Source: Actinomycetota bacterium (lineage in GTDB: Bacteria > Actinomycetota > Actinomycetes > Acidothermales > Acidothermaceae). Taken from it: 18,920 nucleotides of DNA. The notes below the pieces were generated by a model, which saw only the letters and a list, made by a program, of their open reading frames with translations, ran no database searches and was not told where the DNA came from. Shown here in pieces: positions 8,023-15,079 of the stretch. The position numbers and the translations under genes were made by a program. How positions within the stretch are numbered: position 1 is the first letter of the stretch; the number at the start of each line of letters is the position of its first letter. The stretch lies in the NCBI GenBank assembly GCA_003134755.1, contig PLCK01000059.1, positions 1 to 18,920 of the forward strand. Direction: 5' to 3'.

Positions 8023-10175
8023 CGGCTGCCGGTGCGGACGTCGAGGGCATGCTGCGGCGTCTGGCGCCGCAGGTTCTCGGCCGCATGGTCGCGCGGCACG
8101 GCCAGTTCGATGCGTGCGAAGACGCTGTGCAGGAGGCACTACTGGCCGCGGCGATGCAATGGCCGCGGGAAGGTGTGCCGGTCAATGCCGTCGGTTGGCT
8201 GCTGACCGTAGCGACCCGGCGTCTCACCGATGAGTGGCGCAGGGACAGCGCGCGGCGCAACCGCGAACGCCTCGCGCTGACTCAGGAGCCGCTTCTCGTA
8301 ACTCTTGGGCCTGAGCTGCGGGACGAATGGCCCGCAGAGGGCGACGGCGATGACACGTTGAACTTGCTGTTTCTGTGCTGTCATCCGGCGCTGACGCCGT
8401 CGGCCCAGATCGCGCTCACCCTTCGCGCTGTCGGTGGCCTTACCACCGCGCAGATCGCGCGGGCTTTCCTGTTGCCCGAGGACACGATGGCCCGGCGGAT
8501 CACCCGCAGCAAGCAACGTATCAAGGAGAGCGGTGCGCGTTTTGCCTCGCCGCCGGCTGCTGAGCGCGCCGAGAGAGTGCAGGCGGTTCTGCAGGTGCTC
8601 TACCTGATCTTCAACGAGGGCTACACCGCCTCTGGAGGCCACAATCTGATCCGCGCAGAGCTCACCACCGAAGCGATCCGCCTCGCTCGTGCGTTGCGCG
8701 CGAGCCTGCCCGACGACGGCGAAGTCGCCGGCCTGCTCGCGCTCATGTTGCTCACCGACGCACACCGCGCATCGCGTGTCACCCCGGACGGCGCCCTCAT
8801 CGCGCTCGCAGACCAGGACCGCACCCGCTGGAATGGTGCTGCGATCGACGAGGGCATCACGCTCGTCACCGCCGCCCTCACCAACTCACCGGCTGGGCCG
8901 TACCAGCTTCAGGCGGCCATCGCGGCCGTGCACGCCGAAGCTCGTCGCGCCGAGGACACCGATTGGCGACAGATCGTTGCTCTCTACCGACAGCTGGAAC
9001 GGGTAGCACCGAACCCGATGGTCGCCCTGAATCACGCGGCCGCGGTAGCGATGGTCGACGGACCGCGAGCGGGCCTCGACCTTCTCGCCGCCCTCGAGGA
9101 CGACGAGCACCTGGCCCGCAATCACCGGCTCCCCGCCGTCCGGGCTCATCTGTTGGAGATGGCAGGCGAGCCAGCGGCCGCCGCCTACCGTGACGCGGCG
9201 CGGCGCACGACCAGCCTGCCCGAACGCCGCTACCTCGAGAGCCGGGCGGCCCGGCTCGAAATACACCGACCACACAGACCTGGAGCTGCAACGATGCACT
9301 CGACCAAGGCCGACACCGTGACGGTTCCCGGCGCAACCTTGTACTACGAGGTTCAGGGCGCCGGGCCGCTGCTGATGCTGATCTGCGGTGGCATCTACGA
9401 CGCTCGCGCATACGCCGGTCTCGCCGGACAACTCGCCGATCGCTACACGGTGCTGACGTACGACCGTCGCGGCAACTCCCGAAGCCCACTCGACGGGCCG
9501 CCGACGCCGCTGGACTTCGACGTGCAGGCCGACGACGCGCATCGCTTGCTGACGACTGTTGGCGGCGACGAGCCGGCGCACATATTCGGCAACAGCTCCG
9601 GAGCCATGATCGGCATGCAGCTGGCGGTCCAGCACCCCGATCAGGTGCGCACAGTGGTTGTCCACGAGCCACCCATCTTCGAGCTGCTTCCTGAACGCGA
9701 TCATTGGCGCGAGGTCATCAAGAACGTCGAAGACACCTTCGAGAGGGACGGCGCCGGGCCGGCCATGCAGGTCTTTGGCGCCGGGTTCGGCGGCGGGCCC
9801 GAAGAGTGGGAGTCCGATGCCGAGGGTGGCGGCGACGAACCACCACCGGCCGCGAAGCTTGACCCGGAGGAGGCGGCCCATCTTGCCGAGGTTGCCAAGG
9901 CGATGGAGCAGAACCTGGAGATCTTCGTCGGTTACGAAGTACCGCCGGTAGCGAGGTACGTCCCCGATTTTGCCACGCTCAGGGCATCATCCGTCCGCAT
10001 CGTCGCGGCCGCCGGTGCCGCGTCTGGGAGTACTCCGATGTACGAGGCTGCGGCCGCCGTCGCCCGCGAGATGGGAACGCAGCTTGCCATCATGCCGGGC
10101 GACCACGGTGGCTTCGACGTGCAGTCCGGTCCATTCGCCGCCGAACTGCATCGGGTGCTGTCCCGACCCCAATGA
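8019..10175 (+). CDS. ECF42-like sigma factor fused in frame to an alpha/beta-hydrolase
   Basis: A continuous 718-residue frame with two complete proteins. Residues 1-413 are an ECF sigma factor: region 2 at about 10-80, region 4 helix-turn-helix at about 130-170, then the long helical extension starting near LYLIFNEGYTASGG (194-207) that marks the SigJ/ECF42 type, in which the extension stands in for an anti-sigma factor. After about 12 linker residues, residues 426-718 form an alpha/beta-hydrolase with ICGG oxyanion loop (455-458), nucleophile elbow GNSSG with Ser526, and His696 in GDHGGF. An acidic, proline-containing insert covers about 592-616. No stop separates them, but an ATG at 9294 (Met426) has GGAG about 8 nt upstream, so the hydrolase could also be made separately. 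I chose GTG 8019 because it overlaps the YCII stop; the frame is open 23 codons further upstream inside YCII. Families are certain; a stable fusion product is not. Confidence 0.88.
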   Translation: MTAAGADVEGMLRRLAPQVLGRMVARHGQFDACEDAVQEALLAAAMQWPREGVPVNAVGWLLTVATRRLTDEWRRDSARRNRERLALTQEPLLVTLGPELRDEWPAEGDGDDTLNLLFLCCHPALTPSAQIALTLRAVGGLTTAQIARAFLLPEDTMARRITRSKQRIKESGARFASPPAAERAERVQAVLQVLYLIFNEGYTASGGHNLIRAELTTEAIRLARALRASLPDDGEVAGLLALMLLTDAHRASRVTPDGALIALADQDRTRWNGAAIDEGITLVTAALTNSPAGPYQLQAAIAAVHAEARRAEDTDWRQIVALYRQLERVAPNPMVALNHAAAVAMVDGPRAGLDLLAALEDDEHLARNHRLPAVRAHLLEMAGEPAAAAYRDAARRTTSLPERRYLESRAARLEIHRPHRPGAATMHSTKADTVTVPGATLYYEVQGAGPLLMLICGGIYDARAYAGLAGQLADRYTVLTYDRRGNSRSPLDGPPTPLDFDVQADDAHRLLTTVGGDEPAHIFGNSSGAMIGMQLAVQHPDQVRTVVVHEPPIFELLPERDHWREVIKNVEDTFERDGAGPAMQVFGAGFGGGPEEWESDAEGGGDEPPPAAKLDPEEAAHLAEVAKAMEQNLEIFVGYEVPPVARYVPDFATLRASSVRIVAAAGAASGSTPMYEAAAAVAREMGTQLAIMPGDHGGFDVQSGPFAAELHRVLSRPQ

Positions 10176-10246
10176 CGGCCAACGGAAATCCAACGGACCT
10201 GACTTAGCGTCGGGCGGACCAGATCGGGTGCCGGTGGAAGGACGCG

Positions 10247-10375
10247 ATGATCGCTCAGACCGCCAACTTCACCGGCGACGACGACGACGACAACGATCGC
10301 GACGGTGACGGCGAGCTGATGTCGCCGATCATCGGCAACACAGGCGACATGCTTCGACAACGCACCGGAACGTGA
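10247..10375 (+). CDS. Possible 42-residue acidic small protein with EF-hand-like loop
   Basis: ATG at 10247 has GGAAGGA about 4 nt upstream and opens a 42-codon frame with strongly G/C-rich third positions. The product is acidic, with five consecutive Asp (residues 11-15) running into DNDRDGDGE (15-23). That fits the D-x-D-x-D-G pattern of a calcium-binding EF-hand loop. It has no signal peptide or membrane segment. It lies alone in the 349-bp gap between the hydrolase and the LysE gene. I do not recognise a family, and chance cannot be excluded at this length. The rest of the gap (10176-10246, 10376-10524) shows nothing I can support. Confidence 0.35.
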   Translation: MIAQTANFTGDDDDDNDRDGDGELMSPIIGNTGDMLRQRTGT

Positions 10376-10524
10376 TGCGTGACCCCGGAACAGCGACTCG
10401 AGCATGTCTCGCTCGACGACCGAGCCGATCACCTTCGGCAGACATTACCGGTGGCTCGGCACGCCTGCGAGACCCGCGACAAATTGGGAATGACAGCGCG
10501 CGGATCGACCGTTAGGTTTTGGGG

Positions 10525-11163
10525 ATGCTGTCCACCGACCGCTTCTTGGCGTTCTTGGCAACGTCGTTCGTGGTGATCGCTGTGCCCGGGCCGAGCGTGA
10601 TGTTCACCATCAGCAGGGCGATGACAGTCGGCCGCAGGGGCGCATTGTTGACCGTCGTAGGCAACACTGCGGGCGTGTACGTGCAAGTGGTCGCGGTGGC
10701 GTTCGGCGTCGGGGCACTCGTCGAGCGCTCGATCCTCGCCTACACAGTGCTGAGGTTTGTCGGCGCCGCGTACGTGGTCTATCTCGGGGTCCAGGCGATC
10801 CGGCACCGACATGCGCTGAGCGTTGCGGCGTCCGCGCGTGGAATGCCGGCACCGACCCGGCGGCTCATCGCCGACGGTTTCCTGGTTGGGGTCGCCAACC
10901 CGAAAACCATCGTGTTCTTCGCTGCCATCGCCCCGCAGTTCATCGATCGCAACGCGGGTCAATTTACCGGGCAACTCCTGGTGTTGGGCGCCGCCTTCTG
11001 CAGCATTGCGTTGATCTCCGACAGCGTTTGGGCGACGGTGGCCGGCAGCGCACGGGCGTGGTTTGCGAAGTCGCCGCGCCGGATGGCATCGGTTAGCGGC
11101 GCGGGCGGACTCGCGATGATCGGGATCGGGGCGACCCTCGCCGTCAGCGGGCGTACCGAGTAA
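10525..11163 (+). CDS. LysE/RhtB family amino-acid exporter
   Basis: A 212-residue integral membrane protein with about six hydrophobic helices, of the LysE/RhtB family, which exports amino acids or related small metabolites. The family motif is clear at the N-terminus: VPGPSVMFTISRAM (20-33) followed by GRRGALLTVVGNTAGVY (36-52). The second conserved block is GVANPKTIVFFAAIAPQF (122-139). I chose ATG at 10525. An in-frame TTG lies at 10519, and a TAG at 10512-10514 blocks longer forms; the ribosome site is poor (AGG about 8 nt upstream). The GNAT gene follows after 2 bp, so the two are almost certainly one transcript, suggesting acetylation and export of related compounds (inference). The exact substrate cannot be read from sequence. 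Confidence 0.93.
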   Translation: MLSTDRFLAFLATSFVVIAVPGPSVMFTISRAMTVGRRGALLTVVGNTAGVYVQVVAVAFGVGALVERSILAYTVLRFVGAAYVVYLGVQAIRHRHALSVAASARGMPAPTRRLIADGFLVGVANPKTIVFFAAIAPQFIDRNAGQFTGQLLVLGAAFCSIALISDSVWATVAGSARAWFAKSPRRMASVSGAGGLAMIGIGATLAVSGRTE

Positions 11164-11165
11164 CG

Positions 11166-11705
11166 ATGGAGGGAGCACCACCGTCCCTGCATGTGCGCAG
11201 CGCGACTACCGCTGATGCGTCGGCTTGCGCGGCAATCTATGCGCCGTACGTGAGCGACACCGCAGTCACATTCGAGACCGTGCCGCCGGGGCCGGCGGAG
11301 ATGGCCGAGCGAATCGCCACAGCCCTGCGGGGCCACGCCTGGCTCGTTCTCGAAGAAGACGGGCGCGTCGTCGGTTACGCGTACGCGGGGCCGTTCAAGT
11401 CCCGCGCCGCCTACCGCTGGTCGTGCGAGGTGAGCGTCTACCTCGAGATCGGACGCCGACGCACCGGCGCGGGCCGCCTGCTCTACGACGCGCTGTTCCG
11501 CCGCCTCGTCGAGCGCGGGTTCCGGACCGTCGTTGCAGGCATGGCGCTGCCCAACGACGCGAGCGTCGGATTGCACGCAGCGATGGGCTTCGAGCCGGTC
11601 GGGATCTACCGACGCATCGGGTGGAAGCACGGCGCGTGGCACGACGTTGCATGGACCCAACGGGCGCTGGTCGTCGACGAAGACCCGCCGACCGAGCCGG
11701 TCTAG
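11166..11705 (+). CDS. GNAT N-acetyltransferase, phosphinothricin/L-amino-acid acetyltransferase type
   Basis: A 179-residue acetyl-CoA-dependent N-acetyltransferase of the Pat/Bar/MddA-like group, whose known members acetylate phosphinothricin or methionine sulfone and sulfoximine analogues. Diagnostic segments are TFETVPP (35-41), YAYAGPFKSRAAYRWSCEVS (71-90) with likely catalytic Glu88, acetyl-CoA loop RRRTGAGR (97-104), LPNDASVGLHAAMGFE (128-143), and the closing block GWKHGAWHDVAW (152-163). These are close to the family consensus and length is normal. ATG at 11166 begins 2 bp after the LysE stop with no good ribosome site, so translation probably depends on coupling to the exporter gene. 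A resistance or detoxification pair with LysE is a reasonable inference; a true antibiotic-resistance role is not shown. Confidence 0.92.
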   Translation: MEGAPPSLHVRSATTADASACAAIYAPYVSDTAVTFETVPPGPAEMAERIATALRGHAWLVLEEDGRVVGYAYAGPFKSRAAYRWSCEVSVYLEIGRRRTGAGRLLYDALFRRLVERGFRTVVAGMALPNDASVGLHAAMGFEPVGIYRRIGWKHGAWHDVAWTQRALVVDEDPPTEPV

Positions 11706-11722
11706 CTCAGCGTCGCTGCGAT

Positions 11723-13738
11723 TCAGGTCCACAGCTCATCGAGCGATGGCATCGCGACGCGCGCGGTGTTTGACTGCGTTACGAGGACCGCCCGCCGGAT
11801 CGAAACTTCTTGCACGTCGAGAGTTGCCATCGCCTTGGCGTCGAGGAACCGGCTGGCCGGCGCGTAGCTGTGCTTGTCGTCGTGAGCACCTCGGTGGTGC
11901 GGCATCCGCAAGGGTGTGTAGATCGCGAGTTGGTCACGGGCGCGAGTGACTGCGACGTAGAACAGCCGCTGCTCTTCAACAAGCCCAGCGTCGGTCGACA
12001 GGGCCATGTCGGACGGGAAGGCGCCATCAACCGCGTGGATCACGTGCACGGAGTCCCACTCCAGCCCCTTCGCCGAGTGCACCGTCGACAGCACCAGGTA
12101 GTCGTCGTCGAGGCGGGGCGGGCCGGCGAGATCGCCGGTCGATGCCGGCGGATCGAGGGTGAGTTCGGCGAGGAATTCGGCAAGGCTCGGCGCAGTTGCG
12201 GCGGCACCGACGAGGCGATCCAGGTCAGCCAATCTCGCCGCGTGATCGGCGTACCGATTCACCAGCAACGGCGTCAAGACAGTAACTATCGCTGCTGCCC
12301 GGTCGGATGCCACCGGCTGCTTGCGGGCGTTGACGACGCCGTCGAGCGTGTCGGCGAGTCGCGTACGCGCGGTCGGCGGCGCCAGCGCCACGACGTCCGC
12401 GTGCCGGGATTGTGCGCCGGAATCAGCAGGCTGAAGCGCCCGAAGCAACGCCCGAGCCCGGGCCGGGCCGACGCCATCGTGCAACCGCAGCAGCCGAAAC
12501 CAGGCAATCTCGTCGAGCCGGTTGTCGAGCAGGCGCAAGCCCGCCACGAAGTCCTTGATGTGCGCGCGTTCAAGAAACTTCAGACCGCCGTACTTCACAA
12601 ACGGCACCCCTCGTGCGGTCAGCTCGACCTCGAGGAGATCGCTGTGATGTGCCGTCCGCATCAACACGGCCTGGTCGCGCAACCGGCGGCCCTGCTCCGC
12701 CGCCTCGAGTACTGCGTCAACGACGAGACGAGCCTCTTCCGGGGCGTCGTGGCACCGCATCAACCGGGCCCGCGGACCGCCGACTCGGTCGGACCGCAAC
12801 ACGATGCTGACGCCTCCACTTTCCGGTCGGACGGCGTTGGCTAGGTCGAGAAGTCGTTGCCGCGACCGGAAATTGCGTTCGAGCCGAACGACCCGCGCAT
12901 CGGGAAGCGTGGTCGCGAGGTCGACTATGTGTCGTGCGTCAGCTCCGCGGAAGCCGTACACCGCCTGAGCGTCGTCACCGACCACGGTGAGCCCACGACC
13001 GTCGGGCCGCAACATCGTGACGACGTCGACCTGGATCTGGTTCACGTCCTGGTACTCGTCGACGAGCACGTGGTCCCAGCGTCCGGCGATCAACGGGCCG
13101 AGCGTCGAGTCGGTGAGCATCGTGCGCCAGGCGAGCAGCAGGTCGTCGAAGTCGAGCAGTCCGTGCTCGCGCTTACGCGATACGTAGGCGCGGAAGATGT
13201 CGAGGATGGCTTCCAGTTGCGGTTCGCACCAAGGGAAGCTCGCAGCGATGACCTCGCGCGCGGCCCGTGCGGTATTGACGGAGCGCGAGTAGATGTCGAC
13301 AAGAGTGTCGCCACGTGGCCATCGCGATGTGTCGGCCGCGCCATCGTCTGACCGCAGGACCTCCATCAGATCGCGCGCGTCGGCAGGGTCGAGCACCGAA
13401 AATCCGGGAGGCAGTCCGAGACTCTCGGCGTGCGAGCACACCAGCTTGTGAGCGACGGCGTGGAACGTGCCGCCCCACAGCGTGCGACCGGCGTGCGGAT
13501 CGCTGCAGATGGCAGCAGCTCTGGCCACCATGTCGTCGGCGGCGCGGCGCGTGAACGTCAGGAGCAGGATCCGGGAGGGGTCGACTCCGCGGTCGACCAA
13601 ATGGGCGACCCGGGACACCAACGTACGGGTCTTGCCCGTTCCGGCGCCGGCCAAGATCACCAGGGGTGAGTCGCCGTGGGTGGCGGCTGCCAGCTGCGCC
13701 TCGTCGAGACCGTCATCCCAGCTATGGTTATCGAACAT
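11723..13738 (-). CDS. ATP-dependent DNA helicase, UvrD/PcrA-like (SF1A), SOS-controlled
   Basis: A 671-residue superfamily 1A helicase that would unwind DNA 3'-to-5' in repair. All motifs are present: Q-motif LDEAQ (11-15), Walker A GAGTGKT (31-37), Ia LLLTFTRRAADDM (58-70), II VDEYQD (226-231), III GDDAQAVYGFRGAD (254-267), IV LERNFRS (286-292), V STVHSAKGLEWD (551-562) and VI VAVTRARD (595-602). No HRDC or nuclease domain follows, and it lacks the longer C-terminus of UvrD2 or AdnAB subunits. The start ATG at 13738-13736 lies inside a perfect LexA box and 7 nt after a TATAGT hexamer, so the message is probably leaderless and DNA-damage inducible. It converges on the GNAT gene with a 17-bp gap. 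Family and motifs are certain; which UvrD paralogue it is remains open. Confidence 0.95.
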   Translation of the reverse strand: MFDNHSWDDGLDEAQLAAATHGDSPLVILAGAGTGKTRTLVSRVAHLVDRGVDPSRILLLTFTRRAADDMVARAAAICSDPHAGRTLWGGTFHAVAHKLVCSHAESLGLPPGFSVLDPADARDLMEVLRSDDGAADTSRWPRGDTLVDIYSRSVNTARAAREVIAASFPWCEPQLEAILDIFRAYVSRKREHGLLDFDDLLLAWRTMLTDSTLGPLIAGRWDHVLVDEYQDVNQIQVDVVTMLRPDGRGLTVVGDDAQAVYGFRGADARHIVDLATTLPDARVVRLERNFRSRQRLLDLANAVRPESGGVSIVLRSDRVGGPRARLMRCHDAPEEARLVVDAVLEAAEQGRRLRDQAVLMRTAHHSDLLEVELTARGVPFVKYGGLKFLERAHIKDFVAGLRLLDNRLDEIAWFRLLRLHDGVGPARARALLRALQPADSGAQSRHADVVALAPPTARTRLADTLDGVVNARKQPVASDRAAAIVTVLTPLLVNRYADHAARLADLDRLVGAAATAPSLAEFLAELTLDPPASTGDLAGPPRLDDDYLVLSTVHSAKGLEWDSVHVIHAVDGAFPSDMALSTDAGLVEEQRLFYVAVTRARDQLAIYTPLRMPHHRGAHDDKHSYAPASRFLDAKAMATLDVQEVSIRRAVLVTQSNTARVAMPSLDELWT

Positions 13739-13746
13739 ACGTTCGA
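13731..13746. promoter_or_regulatory. LexA-binding SOS box
   Basis: TCGAACATACGTTCGA is a perfect palindrome of the actinobacterial/Bacillus SOS consensus TCGAAC-N4-GTTCGA. It spans the last base of the helicase -10 hexamer, the presumed transcription start and codons 1 to 3 of the helicase, so bound LexA would block polymerase directly. The match is seen in the sequence; LexA binding is inferred from the known consensus. Confidence 0.93.
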
Positions 13747-13751
13747 CTATA
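13746..13751 (-). promoter_or_regulatory. -10 element of the leaderless helicase promoter
   Basis: On the minus strand TATAGT ends 7 nt before the helicase ATG, placing the expected transcription start at or next to the A of the start codon. A partial -35 match (TCGAGT) lies 17 nt further upstream. There is no ribosome site, as expected for a leaderless mRNA. Confidence 0.6.
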
Positions 13752-13817
13752 GCGAGCCGACGCCGGCTACTCGATCAGGGCAGAGGGGTTGGCGCCGAAC
13801 CCGACCGCGCCCGCAGA

Positions 13818-13991
13818 TTATTGACCCGCTCTTTGCCGGAGTGCTCTGACGCGTTTCTCTGCGGCGACTTCTATCGCGGCGAGCTCTGCCAGCAATGAAC
13901 TCGGCGCTCCGTTGGCCGTGGCCTTGCGTAGATCATCGAGCGCACGTTCGCTGTCTCGGATCGCTTGGCTGTTCTGCGCGAGATCTATCAC
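13818..13991 (-). CDS. Small helical protein, possibly a decayed zinc-ribbon gene
   Basis: GTG at 13991-13989 opens 57 codons on the minus strand. The product is rich in Ala, Leu, Arg, Glu and Asp in a pattern expected of two amphipathic helices (LDDLRKATANG near 19-29, LLAELAAIEVAAEKRVRALR near 34-53). The same frame continues upstream to a TAG at 14036-14034, and those extra codons read ACECPRCTGRDV, a zinc-ribbon-like CxCxxC, but contain no ATG, GTG or TTG. Either the protein starts at GTG and the cysteines are chance, or the gene has lost its start codon. I do not recognise a family. The ribosome site is weak. Confidence 0.3.
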   Translation of the reverse strand: MIDLAQNSQAIRDSERALDDLRKATANGAPSSLLAELAAIEVAAEKRVRALRQRAGQ

Positions 13992-14036
13992 GACGTCCCG
14001 TCCCGTGCATCTGGGGCATTCGCAAGCTGAGAACTA

Positions 14037-14230
14037 GCCCGGTTTGGTCCCTCTACCCGCCGGCCCTGGGTCGCATGTTGCCCGAGCGAGGTTTAGGTGG
14101 CAAACGGCCAAAATCGGACGCGAAAGGAACCTTGAGCTGCCATTCGAGGATTGGGCGCCCCGCCCACCTGGCAACTGAGGCGACCCGTTGGTCCTCAGTC
14201 GTCCACTTCTGGGCTAGCTTGGGAGGCACC
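14037..14230. other. Non-coding stretch before the small ORF and PadR gene
   Basis: I see no convincing gene. A minus-strand frame of 59 codons (14053-14232) exists but lacks a ribosome site and has only moderately G/C-rich third positions. A TAGCTT hexamer at 14213-14218 lies just before the GGGAGG of the small ORF at 14231 and could be its -10 element. Confidence 0.3.
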
Positions 14231-14395
14231 ATGGACCGGGACGACGACCTCGTCGAACGGCAAGCCAGTCTCGAGCAGTTCCAGCGCGACTTGTCCGCCC
14301 TCGATGATCGGGCCGTGGCCGACCATTGGCCTCGGTTGAAGCCACGAACAATCCCGAAAGAGCCGAGAAGGCGGTCGACGACTAAGGCTACATGA
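14231..14395 (+). CDS. Small charged protein overlapping the PadR gene
   Basis: ATG at 14231 sits 4 nt after a strong GGGAGG ribosome site and encodes 54 residues. The first half is acidic and helical (DRDDDLVERQASLEQFQRDL, residues 2-21) and the C-terminal third is basic (KEPRRRSTTK). No membrane segment or known motif is visible. Its TGA at 14393-14395 overlaps an ATG at 14392 that is in frame with the PadR regulator, giving an ATGA coupling. Ribosome site plus overlap argue for a real gene. Function is unknown. Confidence 0.45.
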   Translation: MDRDDDLVERQASLEQFQRDLSALDDRAVADHWPRLKPRTIPKEPRRRSTTKAT

Positions 14396-14402
14396 GTAGA
14401 CT
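14374..14402 (+). promoter_or_regulatory. Promoter of the PadR gene
   Basis: TCGACG (14374-14379), a 17-bp spacer, and TAGACT (14397-14402) match the spacing of a housekeeping promoter. The -10 ends 7 nt before ATG 14410, implying a leaderless PadR message starting there. Confidence 0.45.
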
Positions 14403-14409
14403 TAACGCC

Positions 14410-14724
14410 ATGCAACGCAACCGCACGCCGTCCGCGCAGACGATCAATGTCCTGCGGGCGTTGGCGGTCGATCCGGCCCAGTGGCGCTACGGCTATGACC
14501 TGGCGACCGAGGTGCGTCTGAAGTCTGGCTCGCTTTACCCGATCCTGGTCCGGCTCGCCGACCGCGACTTGTTGGAGACCTCGTGGGTGCCGGGCCAGGG
14601 GAGCCGGCCACCCCGCCATCTGTACCGGCTGACCTCGACCGGCCGGGAATACGTGGCGGCATTGATCCCCGCTCGCGTCGACAAGACCCTTTCACACCCG
14701 CTCAACCGTCTGACTGAGGCGTAG
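14410..14724 (+). CDS. PadR family transcriptional regulator
   Basis: A 104-residue DNA-binding repressor with the PadR winged helix. Conserved landmarks are RTPSAQTINVLRAL at the start, GYDLATEV, KSGSLYPILVRLADRDLLE (recognition helix and beginning of wing) and PPRHLYRLTSTGREY (wing). It is of the short type without a large C-terminal dimerisation domain. I chose ATG 14410 because the family usually begins a few residues before this block and a -10-like TAGACT is 7 nt upstream; an ATG six codons earlier (14392) overlaps the stop of the small ORF and is the alternative. PadR genes of this type are usually followed by a membrane-protein gene they control, and here one starts 4 bp after the stop. 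The ligand is unknown. Confidence 0.93.
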   Translation: MQRNRTPSAQTINVLRALAVDPAQWRYGYDLATEVRLKSGSLYPILVRLADRDLLETSWVPGQGSRPPRHLYRLTSTGREYVAALIPARVDKTLSHPLNRLTEA

Positions 14725-14728
14725 CGCC

Positions 14729-15079
14729 GTGATGATCATTCCTGCACTGCTGATGTGCATCGGGGTGGCATTGTTCCGGCGTTCTTCGATCGCCGTCGTG
14801 GAGGGCCCGACGGCGGACGCGCCCCAGCGGTTGCTGCGGTGGGCCGCCGGTTTGCTGTCGGCGCAGCGAGATGAGTGGGGTCAAGCGATGCTCGGCGAGT
14901 TGGACCACATCGAGGGCCGAGGCCGGCGGTGGCGCTTCACCATTGGCTGTGTCGGCGCCGCGTTGCTGCTGCCGCCCTGGGGGCGGGCCGGCGCCGCAGT
15001 GTCCGATGCTTGCGGTGGTGATCGGCAGCGTCGGGCTGTACGCCTCCGTCAGGATCCGGTACGGATTCGACGCCGGTAA
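14729..15079 (+). CDS. N-terminal part of PadR-linked membrane protein (frameshifted)
   Basis: GTG at 14729, next to an ATG at 14732 and with GAGG 9 nt upstream, opens a 116-codon frame. It has a short N-terminal hydrophobic segment (2-16), then the conserved block WAAGLLSAQRDEWGQAMLGE and LDHIEGRGRRWRFTIGCVGA that is typical of membrane proteins encoded after PadR regulators in actinobacteria. After about residue 90 (GRAGAA) the sequence turns arginine-rich and stops at 15077-15079, while the expected hydrophobic continuation appears in the next frame (see 15006). A run of five G at 14979-14983 is a likely slip site. This is best read as the first part of one gene broken by a single-base shift, or a sequencing error. 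Confidence 0.7.
   Translation: MMIIPALLMCIGVALFRRSSIAVVEGPTADAPQRLLRWAAGLLSAQRDEWGQAMLGELDHIEGRGRRWRFTIGCVGAALLLPPWGRAGAAVSDACGGDRQRRAVRLRQDPVRIRRR

Noticed and set aside
10379..10576. 65-codon frame starting GTG 10379, right after the acidic micro-ORF
   Set aside because: The first 40 codons look plausible, but it runs into the LysE coding region out of frame and has no ribosome site.
11810..12844. 344-codon plus-strand frame opposite the helicase
   Set aside because: The helicase motifs on the minus strand are complete. This frame shows no domain and ends inside the gene.
13895..14230. Upstream in-frame extension of the small ORF at 14231
   Set aside because: Composition is non-coding-like (many Arg, Cys, Trp, Pro), and a strong ribosome site marks ATG 14231 as the start.
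14053..14232. 59-codon minus-strand frame upstream of PadR
   Set aside because: No ribosome site, only moderately G/C-rich third positions, and its ATG shares bases with the better-supported plus-strand ATG at 14231.
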